Below are positions 21,836 to 31,114 of a stretch of 42,130 nucleotides of DNA, one piece after another. Origin of the DNA: HRBIN15 sp039630445 (lineage in GTDB: Bacteria > Armatimonadota > Fimbriimonadia > Fimbriimonadales > GBS-DC); the NCBI GenBank assembly GCA_039630445.1, contig JBCNVA010000059.1, positions 1 to 42,130 of the forward strand, written 5' to 3'. Numbering within the stretch: position 1 is the first letter of the stretch; the number at the start of each line of letters is the position of its first letter. Under the pieces are notes generated by a model, which made no database searches, was not told the origin of the DNA, and saw nothing but the letters and a program-made list of their open reading frames with translations. Both the position numbers and the translations under genes were made by a program.

Positions 21836-24073
21836 CTACTCGCGTGGCGCGGTCTGCTCCGATTCGGCTTCTTCGCTCCGACTGCTGGGTGGCAGCGCGG
21901 CTCTGCCAGCCAGCCCGTCGCGCGTCTCCAGCGCCTGCCGATAGGCACGCTGGAAATGGCGATAGATGGTGCTATCGTCCAGGCGCACTTTGTTGAGCAC
22001 CACGCCCACCATGTTTATACCCGCCTGCTTAAATCGAGAGAGCATCTCGCGGGTCGATTCGGTCAAAGCGTTGCCGGCGGCATGCACGATCAGCACATTG
22101 CCCGTTGCCAGTCCAATCACTGTGCCATCGGCAAAGGTGGCGCCGGCAGGTGTGTCCACGATAATAAAGTCCGCCACTTTTGCCAGCGTGCTGAGCAGCT
22201 CCTGGAACTGAGGGGAGCGGAGCAGGCGCACGGGGTTGTCGGGTGGCATGCCGGCACTGATGAACACCAGCCCCTCGATGGGCGTGTTCTGCACAGCTTG
22301 TTCGAGGCTGATTTGCCCCTGGAGGAGTTCGCTCAGTCCGGGATGGCTGGCGTCTGTGCGCAGCAGGCGGTGAAGCGATGGCTGGCGCAGGTCGGCATCG
22401 ATAAGCACCACGCGCGCGCCATCCCGCGCAAGGGTCAGTGCCAGGTTATAGGCGACAGTGCTGCGCCCCACATCAGGGTCGGCGCCCGTGATGGCAACGG
22501 CTGGGCCCCGCATGCGACCGTTCGCGTCCATCAGGCTGGTCGAGAGCAGTTGGTAGGACGCGCTGAGCGGAGTCCGCTCCATGCGGTCGCGCGCCAGCAG
22601 CGTGCGGCGCATGCGCGGCAGCGCCGCAACGGCAGGGATGCCAAACAAGGCTTCCGCTTGCGAAGGGGTATAAACCCCCTGATCCACCTGACCCAGCAGT
22701 AAAGCCAACCCCGTGGAGAGGATCAAGCTCAAGGCAAACGCCAGCGCGACCTTCAACGGGATCTGCTTATCAACAGGCTGCGCCCCTGGCGCATCAATAA
22801 GCTTGATTTGCCCAGCGGTCTGGGTTTCCGCCTCGCGTGCAATTGCTTCGTCCAGCTTGCTCTTCATCAGCTGCACCTTCTGTTGTGCCAACTGCACATC
22901 AAGGCGCAGCTGCTCGTAGGTGCGCTGCCGTTCGGGGAGACCGTTTAGGCGGTCTTGCAGCTGCTGCAACTGCTTGCGCAGCTCATCGACACGCTTATCG
23001 GCTGTCTGAACCTCGACCACAGCTTGGAGATAGTCGCGCAGCAGAGTCTCGTACAGCGTGTTGACCCCTGTGGTCTGGGCGTCTAAGATGGTCCGCTGCT
23101 CTTTGCGGATTTGCGCTTTGAGTTCCTCGATGCGCCCGCGCAAATTCTTCACAGCATCCCAGTTCTCACCGAAGCCCTGCAGCAGAAGCCCTTGCAATTC
23201 GTTCTCTGCACGGGCAAGATCGGATTGGAGCTGCTGCAGGATTGGGTTGAGTCGCACAATCCTGTTCAACTCCTTGTAGGGCCCCCCGCCAGGGCGGCTT
23301 GCCTCCTGCTTCAGCTGCTGGCTCAATTGGGCTTGGCGGGTGTAGGCTTCTCGCCGAATGCGCTCCGCATCGAGCAGCTGGGTCTCCGCACGCGCGATGT
23401 TCTGCAGCAGGATATTGGTCTGGTTATCTGCTTGAATCACATCTTTATTTTGATTGAGATATTCGCTCAGTCGGCGAGAGGCGCGTTCATATTCGCGCTG
23501 TGCCTGCTCGTATTGCTGCTGCACGAACTCGCGCGATGGACGGGCAGACTGCGCGTTAAGTGCCGTGTAATGATCCTGAAATTTGCGCAGCAACACTTCC
23601 ATCGCATACTGCGCTTGGGCAGGGGCGCGATCGATATCGCCCTGCACTTTGAGTGTCACGCGCAGATACTCGGTGTTGGGCAAAGGCTTAATCTCCAGGC
23701 GGTTCACCAGATCGACCACGCCTGCGTAGTCCTGCTCGTTCAGTGGATATTGCTGCTTGATTCGCTCCGCTGGGTCCCACTGCCCGCTGTCTTTCAGCTC
23801 GCGCCAGGTGCTCATCAGCACCGTGTAGCTGCTGATCACATTCGCAACATTCTGCAGGCGCGTGATAAGGTCTATCTGCAGGGTGTAGGGGTCGGGATAG
23901 ATGACGGTGCGGTTGGCAATGATAGAGCGGAATTCGGCAACAGTCATGAAACCTTCGAACTCGCGCGGTTGCGACCAGTAGTAGGCAAACACTGCGCCTG
24001 TCACTAAACCCGTTGTCAGTGCGATCAGCCACCAGCGTCGCCTAAGAATCTTTATCGCGTGCCATAGCGTCAT
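21836..24073 (-). CDS. Wzc-like chain-length/tyrosine-kinase-like protein with altered P-loop
   Basis: 745 residues from the ATG at 24073, which follows GAGGGAGGT; a longer frame to 24139 is rejected. Two membrane segments flank a Wzz-type periplasmic region with long coiled coils (residues about 170-400). The C-terminal P-loop domain has the BY-kinase layout: Walker A' VVLIDADLRQPSLHRLL, Walker B FIIVDTPAG, and VGVVLNKV. The Walker A reads GADPDVGRSTVAYNLA, with Arg where Lys is expected. The C-terminus has only two Tyr rather than a tyrosine cluster. It may be a chain-length regulator that lost kinase activity. It lies after the Wza-like gene with a 17-base gap. Confidence 0.9.
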   Translation of the reverse strand: MTLWHAIKILRRRWWLIALTTGLVTGAVFAYYWSQPREFEGFMTVAEFRSIIANRTVIYPDPYTLQIDLITRLQNVANVISSYTVLMSTWRELKDSGQWDPAERIKQQYPLNEQDYAGVVDLVNRLEIKPLPNTEYLRVTLKVQGDIDRAPAQAQYAMEVLLRKFQDHYTALNAQSARPSREFVQQQYEQAQREYERASRRLSEYLNQNKDVIQADNQTNILLQNIARAETQLLDAERIRREAYTRQAQLSQQLKQEASRPGGGPYKELNRIVRLNPILQQLQSDLARAENELQGLLLQGFGENWDAVKNLRGRIEELKAQIRKEQRTILDAQTTGVNTLYETLLRDYLQAVVEVQTADKRVDELRKQLQQLQDRLNGLPERQRTYEQLRLDVQLAQQKVQLMKSKLDEAIAREAETQTAGQIKLIDAPGAQPVDKQIPLKVALAFALSLILSTGLALLLGQVDQGVYTPSQAEALFGIPAVAALPRMRRTLLARDRMERTPLSASYQLLSTSLMDANGRMRGPAVAITGADPDVGRSTVAYNLALTLARDGARVVLIDADLRQPSLHRLLRTDASHPGLSELLQGQISLEQAVQNTPIEGLVFISAGMPPDNPVRLLRSPQFQELLSTLAKVADFIIVDTPAGATFADGTVIGLATGNVLIVHAAGNALTESTREMLSRFKQAGINMVGVVLNKVRLDDSTIYRHFQRAYRQALETRDGLAGRAALPPSSRSEEAESEQTAPRE

Positions 24074-24090
24074 AGAACAGACCTCCCTCC

Positions 24091-24996
24091 TCAGGGTCGC
24101 CAGAGCGAAGTGAGCACGCCAATGTTGCGTAGCAACCAAAGGAACGATCCGATCCGGTACAGTTCATCAAAATTGGGCGTGCGCGTTTCGGACACAAACA
24201 CCACATCCCCTGGCTGCAGCTCGATGTTCTGGGACATGTCCGCACGCTGGAGCAGTTTAACCATATCGACCTGTATGCGTTCGGTGGTCCCATCGGGTTT
24301 CCGGCGCACCACAAAGGTGCGGCTCAGCGTGCCACGCTCCGTTTCCCAGTTCGCTTGCCCCAGCGCGTCCAGCACGGTGACACCGGGACGCCAGGTGTAA
24401 AGTCCCGGACGCTTCACGCTCCCACCCACAAAGTAGCGGTTCAGCGTGTCTTCGGGGATAAACAGGGTGTCTCCATCCTGCAAGGGGTGGTTCAGGCTCA
24501 AATCACCTTGCTCCAGCAGGCGGCGCAGGTTCAATTTGATGACCGTGCCGTCGAGGCGCTGCAACCAAGCATCTTCGAGCTTCGCACGCTCTGGAATGTG
24601 CCCACCTGCCATCGAGAGAGCCTCCAGCACCTTGTCGCCCTCCTTGAACTCGTAGCTGCCCGGACGGTGGACCATTCCCAGCACGGAAACCTTGGGACGA
24701 TGGAGCAGGCGGATGGAAACCGAGACGCTCGGCTGACGGAGCAAATCGAGCTGAATGAAGCGGTTCGCAATTGCCTGCTCCAATTCCGAGATAGTTAACC
24801 CAGCCGCGCGTACCGAACCAATTTTGGGCACGGAGATCAGCCCATCCCGTCCAACCAGCGCCTCATGCAGGAGATTGCCGGGATCAATGCGAATAGTTAG
24901 TACATCTTCGGGTTGGATGCGGTAAAGCCCCTCAACTCGCTGAGCAAAAAGTGCCCCTGTCAGTGCAAGGGTCACGCTCAACAGCAACCATCTCAT
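24091..24996 (-). CDS. Wza/BexD-like polysaccharide export protein with SLBB domains
   Basis: 301 residues from the ATG at 24996, five codons inside the longest frame and well spaced from GGGAGGGAG. Signal peptide MRWLLLSVTLALTGALFAQ with no lipobox Cys. The N-terminal PES domain (YRIQPEDVLTIRI ... DGLISVPKIGSVRAAGLTI) is followed by two SLBB domains (VLGMVHRPGSYEFKEGDKV and VGGSVKRPGLYTWRPGVTV). Proteins of this kind form the outer-membrane exit for EPS, which supports a diderm host. It is the first gene of the EPS/exosortase operon. Confidence 0.92.
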   Translation of the reverse strand: MRWLLLSVTLALTGALFAQRVEGLYRIQPEDVLTIRIDPGNLLHEALVGRDGLISVPKIGSVRAAGLTISELEQAIANRFIQLDLLRQPSVSVSIRLLHRPKVSVLGMVHRPGSYEFKEGDKVLEALSMAGGHIPERAKLEDAWLQRLDGTVIKLNLRRLLEQGDLSLNHPLQDGDTLFIPEDTLNRYFVGGSVKRPGLYTWRPGVTVLDALGQANWETERGTLSRTFVVRRKPDGTTERIQVDMVKLLQRADMSQNIELQPGDVVFVSETRTPNFDELYRIGSFLWLLRNIGVLTSLWRP

Positions 24997-25172
24997 GGTG
25001 CTCCCTCCCATAAACTTGGTCCCGCTAGGTGGTGCAGCAACTTTCGTGCCATAGCTTGTTTACTCCTAAGCGCCGTAATTGCTCTTCGCTCACCAAAGCG
25101 TCCATACCCGCTTTGCCTTTCAAGCAAATTATCGGCAACGGGTGCGTTCGCTTGTATAGGCGCTTGGCAGGC

Positions 25173-25178
25173 ATTATA
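25173..25178 (-). promoter_or_regulatory. -10 box TATAAT upstream of the EPS operon
   Basis: Perfect TATAAT on the minus strand in the gap between the metallophosphoesterase stop (25200) and the Wza-like start (24996). Transcription would begin near 25166, leaving a leader of about 170 bases. No clear -35 is present. The leader contains a possible 26-codon frame (25025-25105) starting with MDALVSEEQ and ending ESCCTT; whether it is translated is unknown. Confidence 0.45.
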
Positions 25179-25199
25179 CCCGAAAAGCCCCCGCCCGAT

Positions 25200-26756
25200 T
25201 CACTCCACGCGGAAGAGCCGTCTGTCAAGATAGATCTGACCGAACATATCGATGGTGCGTACCGTGAGCACATGGACGCCGCGCGGCAGCCAGGTGGGCA
25301 GCTGTCCACGCCAGAGATGGGGACAGGGCATGATGCCTGGCAGCGGGCGACCAGGCAGTTTATACTCCTGTTCCAGCCGCTTCAGCTCGGCATAGGCAGG
25401 ATCGGGTTGATCGGTCACGCGCTCCAGTCGGATCCAGTCGCCTTCGTCATTGACGCGCATCTCCACGAGGGAGCGCTCCGAGCCAGCGAACACATTCACC
25501 AGCACCGTTGTGTTTGCAAGCTGCTCCTGGGGGATGGCGTCTGGCAGGTAGATGTGCATCTGGTAATCGGGCGGGCGGCGTGCCGCCTGATAGCGAACCC
25601 GGTAGCGATGGCGGTCGAAAGTGACCCACAGGTAGCCGTTTGGCGTGCCGTCGCGCATGGTCGTGTGCGGGATGCCCAGCGGGTCAGGAGCGCCCGTCCA
25701 CCAGCTGCCGCAGACCGTGACGGCGTTCCAGTGGTGATGCGCTTCGCGCCCGCGCCAGCCGTCCGCCTCCCCGAAAAACCGATGCGTCTGATAATGGGTG
25801 TGCGCGGAGAAGGAGAGCGTGTAGGGAAACGGCGCCAGCATCTCGAACACCGCACGGCGCTCCTCCTCAGGCCATTCCCACATCGGGATATGCATGCAAA
25901 GCACAATCCAGTCGCGGCGCGACACATGCTGGAGATAGTTGCGCAGGAAAGTCAGCTGCCTTTCGCCTAACCCGGCGCGATAGCGCCCGCGCCGACCCTC
26001 CCGCACGCCCTCCCACACCACATCGTCCAGCACCAGAAAATGCACATGCCCATACTGAAAGGCGTAGTAGTTCGGTCCAAACACGCGCTCCCAAGTCTCG
26101 TCGCTGTAGCGGTCATCAGGTGAATCGAAATTCATATCATGGTTACCCAGCACATAGTAGAAGGGGATGCCGATGCGCCCGATTGCTCGCGCCAGCGGCT
26201 GCATGAGCGATAAATCATCGAACACTACATCGCCCAGCACAAGTCCCAGCACCGCCTCGCGCGTGCCGATTAGCTCGCGCAGCACATCATGGGCGATATA
26301 ACCCACCTCCTTCAGGTCGCGCGGCTGCGTGTCGCCAAAGACCAGCACGGTGAACCGATTCGATTCGCGTTGTCGATAGAGCGGAAAATCGAGCGATTCG
26401 GGCAGTGGCCCAGTGGGTGCAACACCCCCATAGGCGATGGGTGGCGAGCCGTTTGGCTTGTGGATATAGTAGAAGCGGGGGACATTATCCCTGTCTATGG
26501 CGGTCATCCAACCTCGCGGTTTAACTACAAAGACAATTGTGTCGTCCTCGATGGGCAAGCGGTAGCGTCCCTTGGCATCGGTGCGCACCACCTCGCGCTG
26601 GTTTGAGACCAGCACGCCACGAATGCCTGGCTCGCCTGAATCGCGCACCCCGTTCCGATTGCGGTCATGGTACACCACACCCGAAACATACGCCTCCTGC
26701 GCCCAGCCAAAAAGCAACAACCCCTGCAGCAAAAGCACGAGCGGTAATGCTCTCAT
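25200..26756 (-). CDS. secreted calcineurin-like metallophosphoesterase
   Basis: 518 residues with a signal peptide (MRALPLVLLLQGLLLFGWAQ). Residues about 22-75 form an SdrD-B/MetallophosN-like Ig domain (VVYHDRNRNGVRDSGEPGI ... RTDAKGRYRLP). The metallophosphoesterase core follows, with FGDTQPRD, LGDVVFDD, LGNHDMNF, LCMHIPMW and FSAHTHYQ as metal-binding motifs; the first usually reads D-x-H, here D-T-Q. The C-terminal 150 residues match the domain that follows the core in these proteins. Substrate unknown; a secreted phosphatase or phosphodiesterase acting on envelope or organic phosphates is likely. Confidence 0.9.
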   Translation of the reverse strand: MRALPLVLLLQGLLLFGWAQEAYVSGVVYHDRNRNGVRDSGEPGIRGVLVSNQREVVRTDAKGRYRLPIEDDTIVFVVKPRGWMTAIDRDNVPRFYYIHKPNGSPPIAYGGVAPTGPLPESLDFPLYRQRESNRFTVLVFGDTQPRDLKEVGYIAHDVLRELIGTREAVLGLVLGDVVFDDLSLMQPLARAIGRIGIPFYYVLGNHDMNFDSPDDRYSDETWERVFGPNYYAFQYGHVHFLVLDDVVWEGVREGRRGRYRAGLGERQLTFLRNYLQHVSRRDWIVLCMHIPMWEWPEEERRAVFEMLAPFPYTLSFSAHTHYQTHRFFGEADGWRGREAHHHWNAVTVCGSWWTGAPDPLGIPHTTMRDGTPNGYLWVTFDRHRYRVRYQAARRPPDYQMHIYLPDAIPQEQLANTTVLVNVFAGSERSLVEMRVNDEGDWIRLERVTDQPDPAYAELKRLEQEYKLPGRPLPGIMPCPHLWRGQLPTWLPRGVHVLTVRTIDMFGQIYLDRRLFRVE

Positions 26757-26878
26757 GGTTCGTCTCCCGTCTCCCTTACCCCAACCAGCCCCAACGGTTC
26801 TCGCTCTTCGCCACCGACAGGCGATTCCCTGCAGGACTCGGCACAGTCAGCGCGAATGAAACCTTGTGGTGAGGCATC

Positions 26879-27616
26879 ATGCCTTCGCTTTGGGAGAAGC
26901 TGGAGCTGAAAGAGAAGCTCTGGTTAGGTGCAGTCTATGCGGTTTCGCTGATGCTCACCTTTCTGGTTGCTTACAATCTGGGGCGAGGTTCGGAGAAGGC
27001 TCCTGGCTCCAGTCATGCTTTGATGCCGCCGCCCGCTACGCAGCCAATCCAAAAGAGACAGGATATGAGTGCGACCGTCTCCGCGCCGTCGGATGCGGAT
27101 GCCTCACCCGAAAAGCCCGTTCAGGAGATCGATCTGAGGGCTGCCGAAAAGCCCGCTACCGTCGCGGTGCATGTAGCCGGTCAGGTCAACAAACCGGGTG
27201 TGTACACGCTGCCGTCGGGCAGCCGAGTTCGGGATGCGCTGCAGCAAGCAGGTGGCGCGAAGCCAGACGCCGATCTGGACGGGGTCAACCTTGCGGAACC
27301 GCTCAGCGATGGGCAGAAAATCTATGTGCCGCACAAGGCGGAAACGCGCGTTGCGACCGCCTTCAGCGAATCGCGCGCAGCGGACAATCCGACGCGCACG
27401 CCCCCCAAATCGCCGCCGCGCTTCCCGCTGGATCTCAATCGCGCCACAGCGGAGGAGTTAGAGGCGTTGCCAGGAATCGGACCTGTGCTGGCAGCGCGTA
27501 TTGTAGAGTATCGGCAACAGCGCGGGCGGTTCCAGTCAGTAGACGAGTTGCTCGATGTGCACGGCATCGGGCCCAAGCGGTTAGAGCAGATCCGCCCCTA
27601 TGTGACAGTGCGCTGA
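26879..27616 (+). CDS. comEA: ComEA-like DNA-binding protein (SLBB plus helix-hairpin-helix)
   Basis: 245 residues. A membrane anchor (LWLGAVYAVSLMLTFLVAYNLG, quoted as a region) is followed by a 50-residue linker, an SLBB domain (VAVHVAGQVNKPGVYTLPSG) and two helix-hairpin-helix motifs (NRATAEELEALPGIGPVLA and DELLDVHGIGPKRLEQIRP). This domain order is that of ComEA, the receptor for double-stranded DNA in natural transformation. ComEC is not in the window. The universal stress protein gene follows 12 bases later on the same strand. Confidence 0.88.
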   Translation: MPSLWEKLELKEKLWLGAVYAVSLMLTFLVAYNLGRGSEKAPGSSHALMPPPATQPIQKRQDMSATVSAPSDADASPEKPVQEIDLRAAEKPATVAVHVAGQVNKPGVYTLPSGSRVRDALQQAGGAKPDADLDGVNLAEPLSDGQKIYVPHKAETRVATAFSESRAADNPTRTPPKSPPRFPLDLNRATAEELEALPGIGPVLAARIVEYRQQRGRFQSVDELLDVHGIGPKRLEQIRPYVTVR

Positions 27617-27628
27617 GGGGCTAAAACA

Positions 27629-28078
27629 ATGGCACGCACCATCTTGATGGCGTATCGGGGTACGGAGGAGGACAAGCGCGTGTTGCGCTGGCTCTGCCGT
27701 GTGGCGAAGCAGAGCCGTGCGAACCTGCGCCTGGTCTATGTGCTGGTCGTGCCGTTCACCGAGCAGGTGGATGCGCCGGAGCCTGCGGGGTTGGAACAGG
27801 CGGAGCAGATCTTGATGGAGGGCGAGCGCATCGCGGAGCGTGAGGGCGTGATTGCCACCGCCGATATTGTGCAGGCACGCGACGTGGGCAGCGGACTGGT
27901 CAGCGAGGCGGAAGAGCTGGAAGCGAGCCTGCTTGTGATGACCGACCACCGCCACCTGCTCCCTTTGGAGAACCCACTAGGCTACGGCACGGTTGCCTAT
28001 GTGCTGCGCCATGCGCCCTGCCCCGTTTGGGTCTGCTATGCGCCCCTTGATCACTCCCTTGCACCTCCTACCCCGTAA
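27629..28078 (+). CDS. universal stress protein (UspA family)
   Basis: 149 residues, a single Usp domain. The Rossmann-like fold starts ARTILMAYRGTEEDKRVLRW, and the nucleotide-binding end reads GYGTVAYVLRHAPCPVWVCY, matching the usual G-x(9)-G-S/T-x-x... VLRHAPCPV pattern in part. These small proteins bind ATP or other ligands and help stress survival. The gene is 12 bases after comEA on the same strand and may be co-transcribed. Confidence 0.88.
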   Translation: MARTILMAYRGTEEDKRVLRWLCRVAKQSRANLRLVYVLVVPFTEQVDAPEPAGLEQAEQILMEGERIAEREGVIATADIVQARDVGSGLVSEAEELEASLLVMTDHRHLLPLENPLGYGTVAYVLRHAPCPVWVCYAPLDHSLAPPTP

Positions 28079-28174
28079 GGGAGGCAAATCTATTGGTCGC
28101 AGTAGCTCTCGACAGCAACGATGCAATACACGCTAAGCGCGCTGTGCAGACCCTCACAAGCAGATCAGAAACCC

Positions 28175-28735
28175 CTATCGCCACAGGTCGCGCTCGATCT
28201 CGCCCCGAAAGCGACGAAAACTCTCCGCCTCCATCCGCTCCCACTGCTGACGCACATTGTACAGCCCCTGCATGCAGACCTCGAAGTTTTCAGAGAGCTT
28301 GCGGAACAAGGGGGCTTCTTCGCGCCATTCGCCGATATCGAACAGCGATACGATATAGTACGACTGCTTCCCCTGCTTCACATAGTCGATCAGATGGTCT
28401 TTGCGTGTCTGGGCGCGCAGGCGCGGTAACGCCTCCGGGTAGACCCCTGTCCAGAACAGGGTGTAGTCCCCGATATGGCGATGCACCTCGCGCTCCTGAT
28501 AGAACGACCGGGCGCCGAGCCGCACATCGGCATAGTAGAGCATCTCGGCGACCTCCTCCAGCGGGCGTCCGCGCAGGTCGCGCAGCTTGTATAGCTCCCG
28601 CATATGCACGAACTTCAGCAGCAAATCGCTCAGATAGTCCACCACCTGCGGGTCGTCCCACCGCAACGAAAGCACAAACGCCCGCTCCACCAGGTTCCGA
28701 AACAGTTGCGCCAGTGGATGATCCTTCGACACCAT
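28175..28735 (-). CDS. hypothetical protein, all-helical
   Basis: 186 residues from the ATG at 28735 (GAGG nine bases upstream; a GTG at 28750 would add five residues). The protein is soluble and rich in charged and aromatic residues: MVSKDHPLAQLFRNLVERAF, LRDLRGRPLEEVAEMLYYAD, HIGDYTLFWTGVYPEALPRL. No family is recognised, although the length and helical content suggest a conserved cytoplasmic protein rather than a random frame. It lies just downstream of an unlinked large membrane protein gene read in the same direction. Confidence 0.8.
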   Translation of the reverse strand: MVSKDHPLAQLFRNLVERAFVLSLRWDDPQVVDYLSDLLLKFVHMRELYKLRDLRGRPLEEVAEMLYYADVRLGARSFYQEREVHRHIGDYTLFWTGVYPEALPRLRAQTRKDHLIDYVKQGKQSYYIVSLFDIGEWREEAPLFRKLSENFEVCMQGLYNVRQQWERMEAESFRRFRGEIERDLWR

Positions 28736-28865
28736 CGTGACCGACCTCACTCCACTTTTGGACGAATCTGCCTGCGCAGGGTTCCCGATTTAAGTATTCC
28801 ATAAAGCCCATCCCTTTCACCTTCGCATCGGCAGGGGATAGCTGCCAGTATGGAGTAAGGGCTAA

Positions 28866-31064
28866 TTATCGAACAGGCATGGGCAGGCGTTGGAGGTATT
28901 CATCAGGGGCGCGTGCAAGCTGCCTCAAGATACGCTCGCTGCGGGCAGAATAGAAAGGCAATCCCGCCAATAGTATTGGCGCAAATATGCAGGTAAGCAC
29001 GGCGCAGCCGCTATAAACCAGCGAAAGGAGGGTGGCACGCGCCATCGAAGGGCGTTCGCGGCGACCGAGCGCAATCAAAGTGTCCTGAATCGCCACAGGC
29101 GCCGCCAGCAAGAGTTGGGAACAGAACAACACCAAGATTGCCACAAAGGTAAAAGTAGCTATTCCGCCTGCAAACGCCACGACGATGGGCGCCCCAGAGG
29201 CAGCCTTGCTGGCAAACGCCTCATAAAGGGCGCGGAGCCACGCCGCCAGCACGCCACAGCCATAGAGCGCAATCAGCAAGCGTGTCTGCCAGAGCCACAC
29301 GCTCACAACCAGTCCCCAGTAGATAGTGAACGGCGCAAGCCCCGTCAGGAACCACTGACGCAGTTCGCCCGTCTCCACCAGCCGTTGCACGCGCTGGCTC
29401 GCCAGCCGATAACCTGTCCACCAGAGCGCCACCAACACAGGCATGATGATCAGCAAAGCCCAGCCAATTGCGTTCCCGGAAGGCATCGTCAGTCCGAGCA
29501 GCCAACCTAGCCCCGCCAGCAGTGGTGCAGCATCAAAGCGACGCTCCGTGATAAAGAAGCGCGTGGCGGGATTGGTCGCGAGGCGCTGACACAGCCAATC
29601 ATACAGAGGATAGATTAGCACAGGGGTGAGCACTCGCTGCAGCCGCGCCATGCTCCATTCTTTGCTCCCAACGCGCCACTCCCCACTCACCCAGAGCCAT
29701 GCGATAGCCAGCATCAGGCTACGCCAGAGCAATGGCATGGTAAGCAGCAGGGGAAAGGGAGGCGGCGGCTGGCGAACCACCAGCCCCCAGAGCGGGGTCT
29801 GCGTCGCCAACGCGACCAACGGACTCAATACCCCCAGCATCGCGTAGCGATCGGGCGCAAACAGGAACCAGAGGATGGGCGCCAGCTCCAGCAATGCAAG
29901 CCGACCCAACGGAATGCGCATGCAATACGCCCGTTGCAGCAACAGCCGATACAACCCACTCAAGGGCACATCGACCAGCGTCAGCAATAGCCACAGCGAC
30001 CAGAACTTGCTGCCTGTAAACCCAGCACCATGCCAGAACGCCCCTGCAAAGACCACTGCCACGCTTAGGGCACGCACAAGGGCGACTTCATGCAGATGAA
30101 CCATCCAGCGCTGCTGCACGGGGTCGCGCCCGCGCACCGTGGTCAGCAGCAGTGTGTTCAGCCAGCTCGCCATCAAAAAGATAAGAATCGCCGACACCTG
30201 CAGACGCTGCGTATTGTGCCATAGGGGCGTCCACTCCCACACCAGCGGGAACACCATTAGCAACAGCCCTGCCGCGGGCAGCAGCCATCCATATCGCCAC
30301 AGCCCCGACGGCATGTTCAGCCAGCGGGCGCGCCGCTCCCAACGCAGCCCTTCAACGAGCAACCACACCAGCGCGAATCGCCCCGTGTCAGGCAGGGTGT
30401 ACATCCACCCGATCGGCATCAGCAGACGCAGCAAAATAGGCAAGCCAATTAGCAGCGCGAACAGCCACCCGCTCATCGAGCCGAACCGCGCCCGATCCAC
30501 CTCGCGCAACGAGCCATAGCCGAACACGAGCAGTGCAAGCGTCAGCGGCTCCCAAACACCTATAAAGGAAAGTGTCAAATAGAAACTCAGCAGGATCAGC
30601 ACCAACGGCTCCGCAAAGGCGAACAGGAGCCATAACAGGACGCTATCCAGCCCCGACACACCTGCCCAGGCGCCCCACGCCGCGTACAACGGTAGCCATA
30701 GGATGTGGTTCTGCACCCGATAGAGCAGCGCGGGCAGCCCCCGTTGCAGCAGCAGCGCGTGCGGCGCGAGATCCAGCATGCGAAACTGATCCAGATGCCC
30801 CGTCTGAAGGTCCCGCAAAAATGACGGGTTCGGCAACTGTTGCTCCAGTTGACCGCGCGCCATCAGGTGCGCCACAATCAGCGCGGTCAGCGCCAGATAG
30901 GGCGAGGCAAACCCCTGCTTGAACGCCAGCCCGAACAGCGCCGCCAGTGCAAGCGCCAGCGCGCCCAGCAGCGCATAACCCCACATGGAGCGAAGGAGCG
31001 GCTCCCCCTCAACACGCCGATACTCCAACTGCCAGAACGGTAGCTCTCGCCAGCGAGCTTCCAT
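28866..31064 (-). CDS. large polytopic membrane protein, duplicated ABC-2-permease-like
   Basis: 732 residues from the ATG at 31064 (GTG at 31079 is an alternative). About 16-18 hydrophobic segments. Each half carries an amphipathic region after two early membrane segments: LRDLQTGHLDQFRMLDLAPHALLLQRGLP in the first half and RLVETGELRQWFLTGLAPFTIYWG in the second (given as regions). This resembles the 'ER.GTLE.LL.TPL' coupling helix of ABC-2 permeases, so the protein may be two fused permease-like units. No ABC ATPase is adjacent. The function is inferred only. It is divergent from the ExoD gene, whose ATG is 50 bases away. Confidence 0.7.
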   Translation of the reverse strand: MEARWRELPFWQLEYRRVEGEPLLRSMWGYALLGALALALAALFGLAFKQGFASPYLALTALIVAHLMARGQLEQQLPNPSFLRDLQTGHLDQFRMLDLAPHALLLQRGLPALLYRVQNHILWLPLYAAWGAWAGVSGLDSVLLWLLFAFAEPLVLILLSFYLTLSFIGVWEPLTLALLVFGYGSLREVDRARFGSMSGWLFALLIGLPILLRLLMPIGWMYTLPDTGRFALVWLLVEGLRWERRARWLNMPSGLWRYGWLLPAAGLLLMVFPLVWEWTPLWHNTQRLQVSAILIFLMASWLNTLLLTTVRGRDPVQQRWMVHLHEVALVRALSVAVVFAGAFWHGAGFTGSKFWSLWLLLTLVDVPLSGLYRLLLQRAYCMRIPLGRLALLELAPILWFLFAPDRYAMLGVLSPLVALATQTPLWGLVVRQPPPPFPLLLTMPLLWRSLMLAIAWLWVSGEWRVGSKEWSMARLQRVLTPVLIYPLYDWLCQRLATNPATRFFITERRFDAAPLLAGLGWLLGLTMPSGNAIGWALLIIMPVLVALWWTGYRLASQRVQRLVETGELRQWFLTGLAPFTIYWGLVVSVWLWQTRLLIALYGCGVLAAWLRALYEAFASKAASGAPIVVAFAGGIATFTFVAILVLFCSQLLLAAPVAIQDTLIALGRRERPSMARATLLSLVYSGCAVLTCIFAPILLAGLPFYSARSERILRQLARAPDEYLQRLPMPVR

Positions 31065-31114
31065 CCGAGAACGCCCCACTTAGTGTACCTTACCGCGCAG
31101 GAGGTATACTTTCG

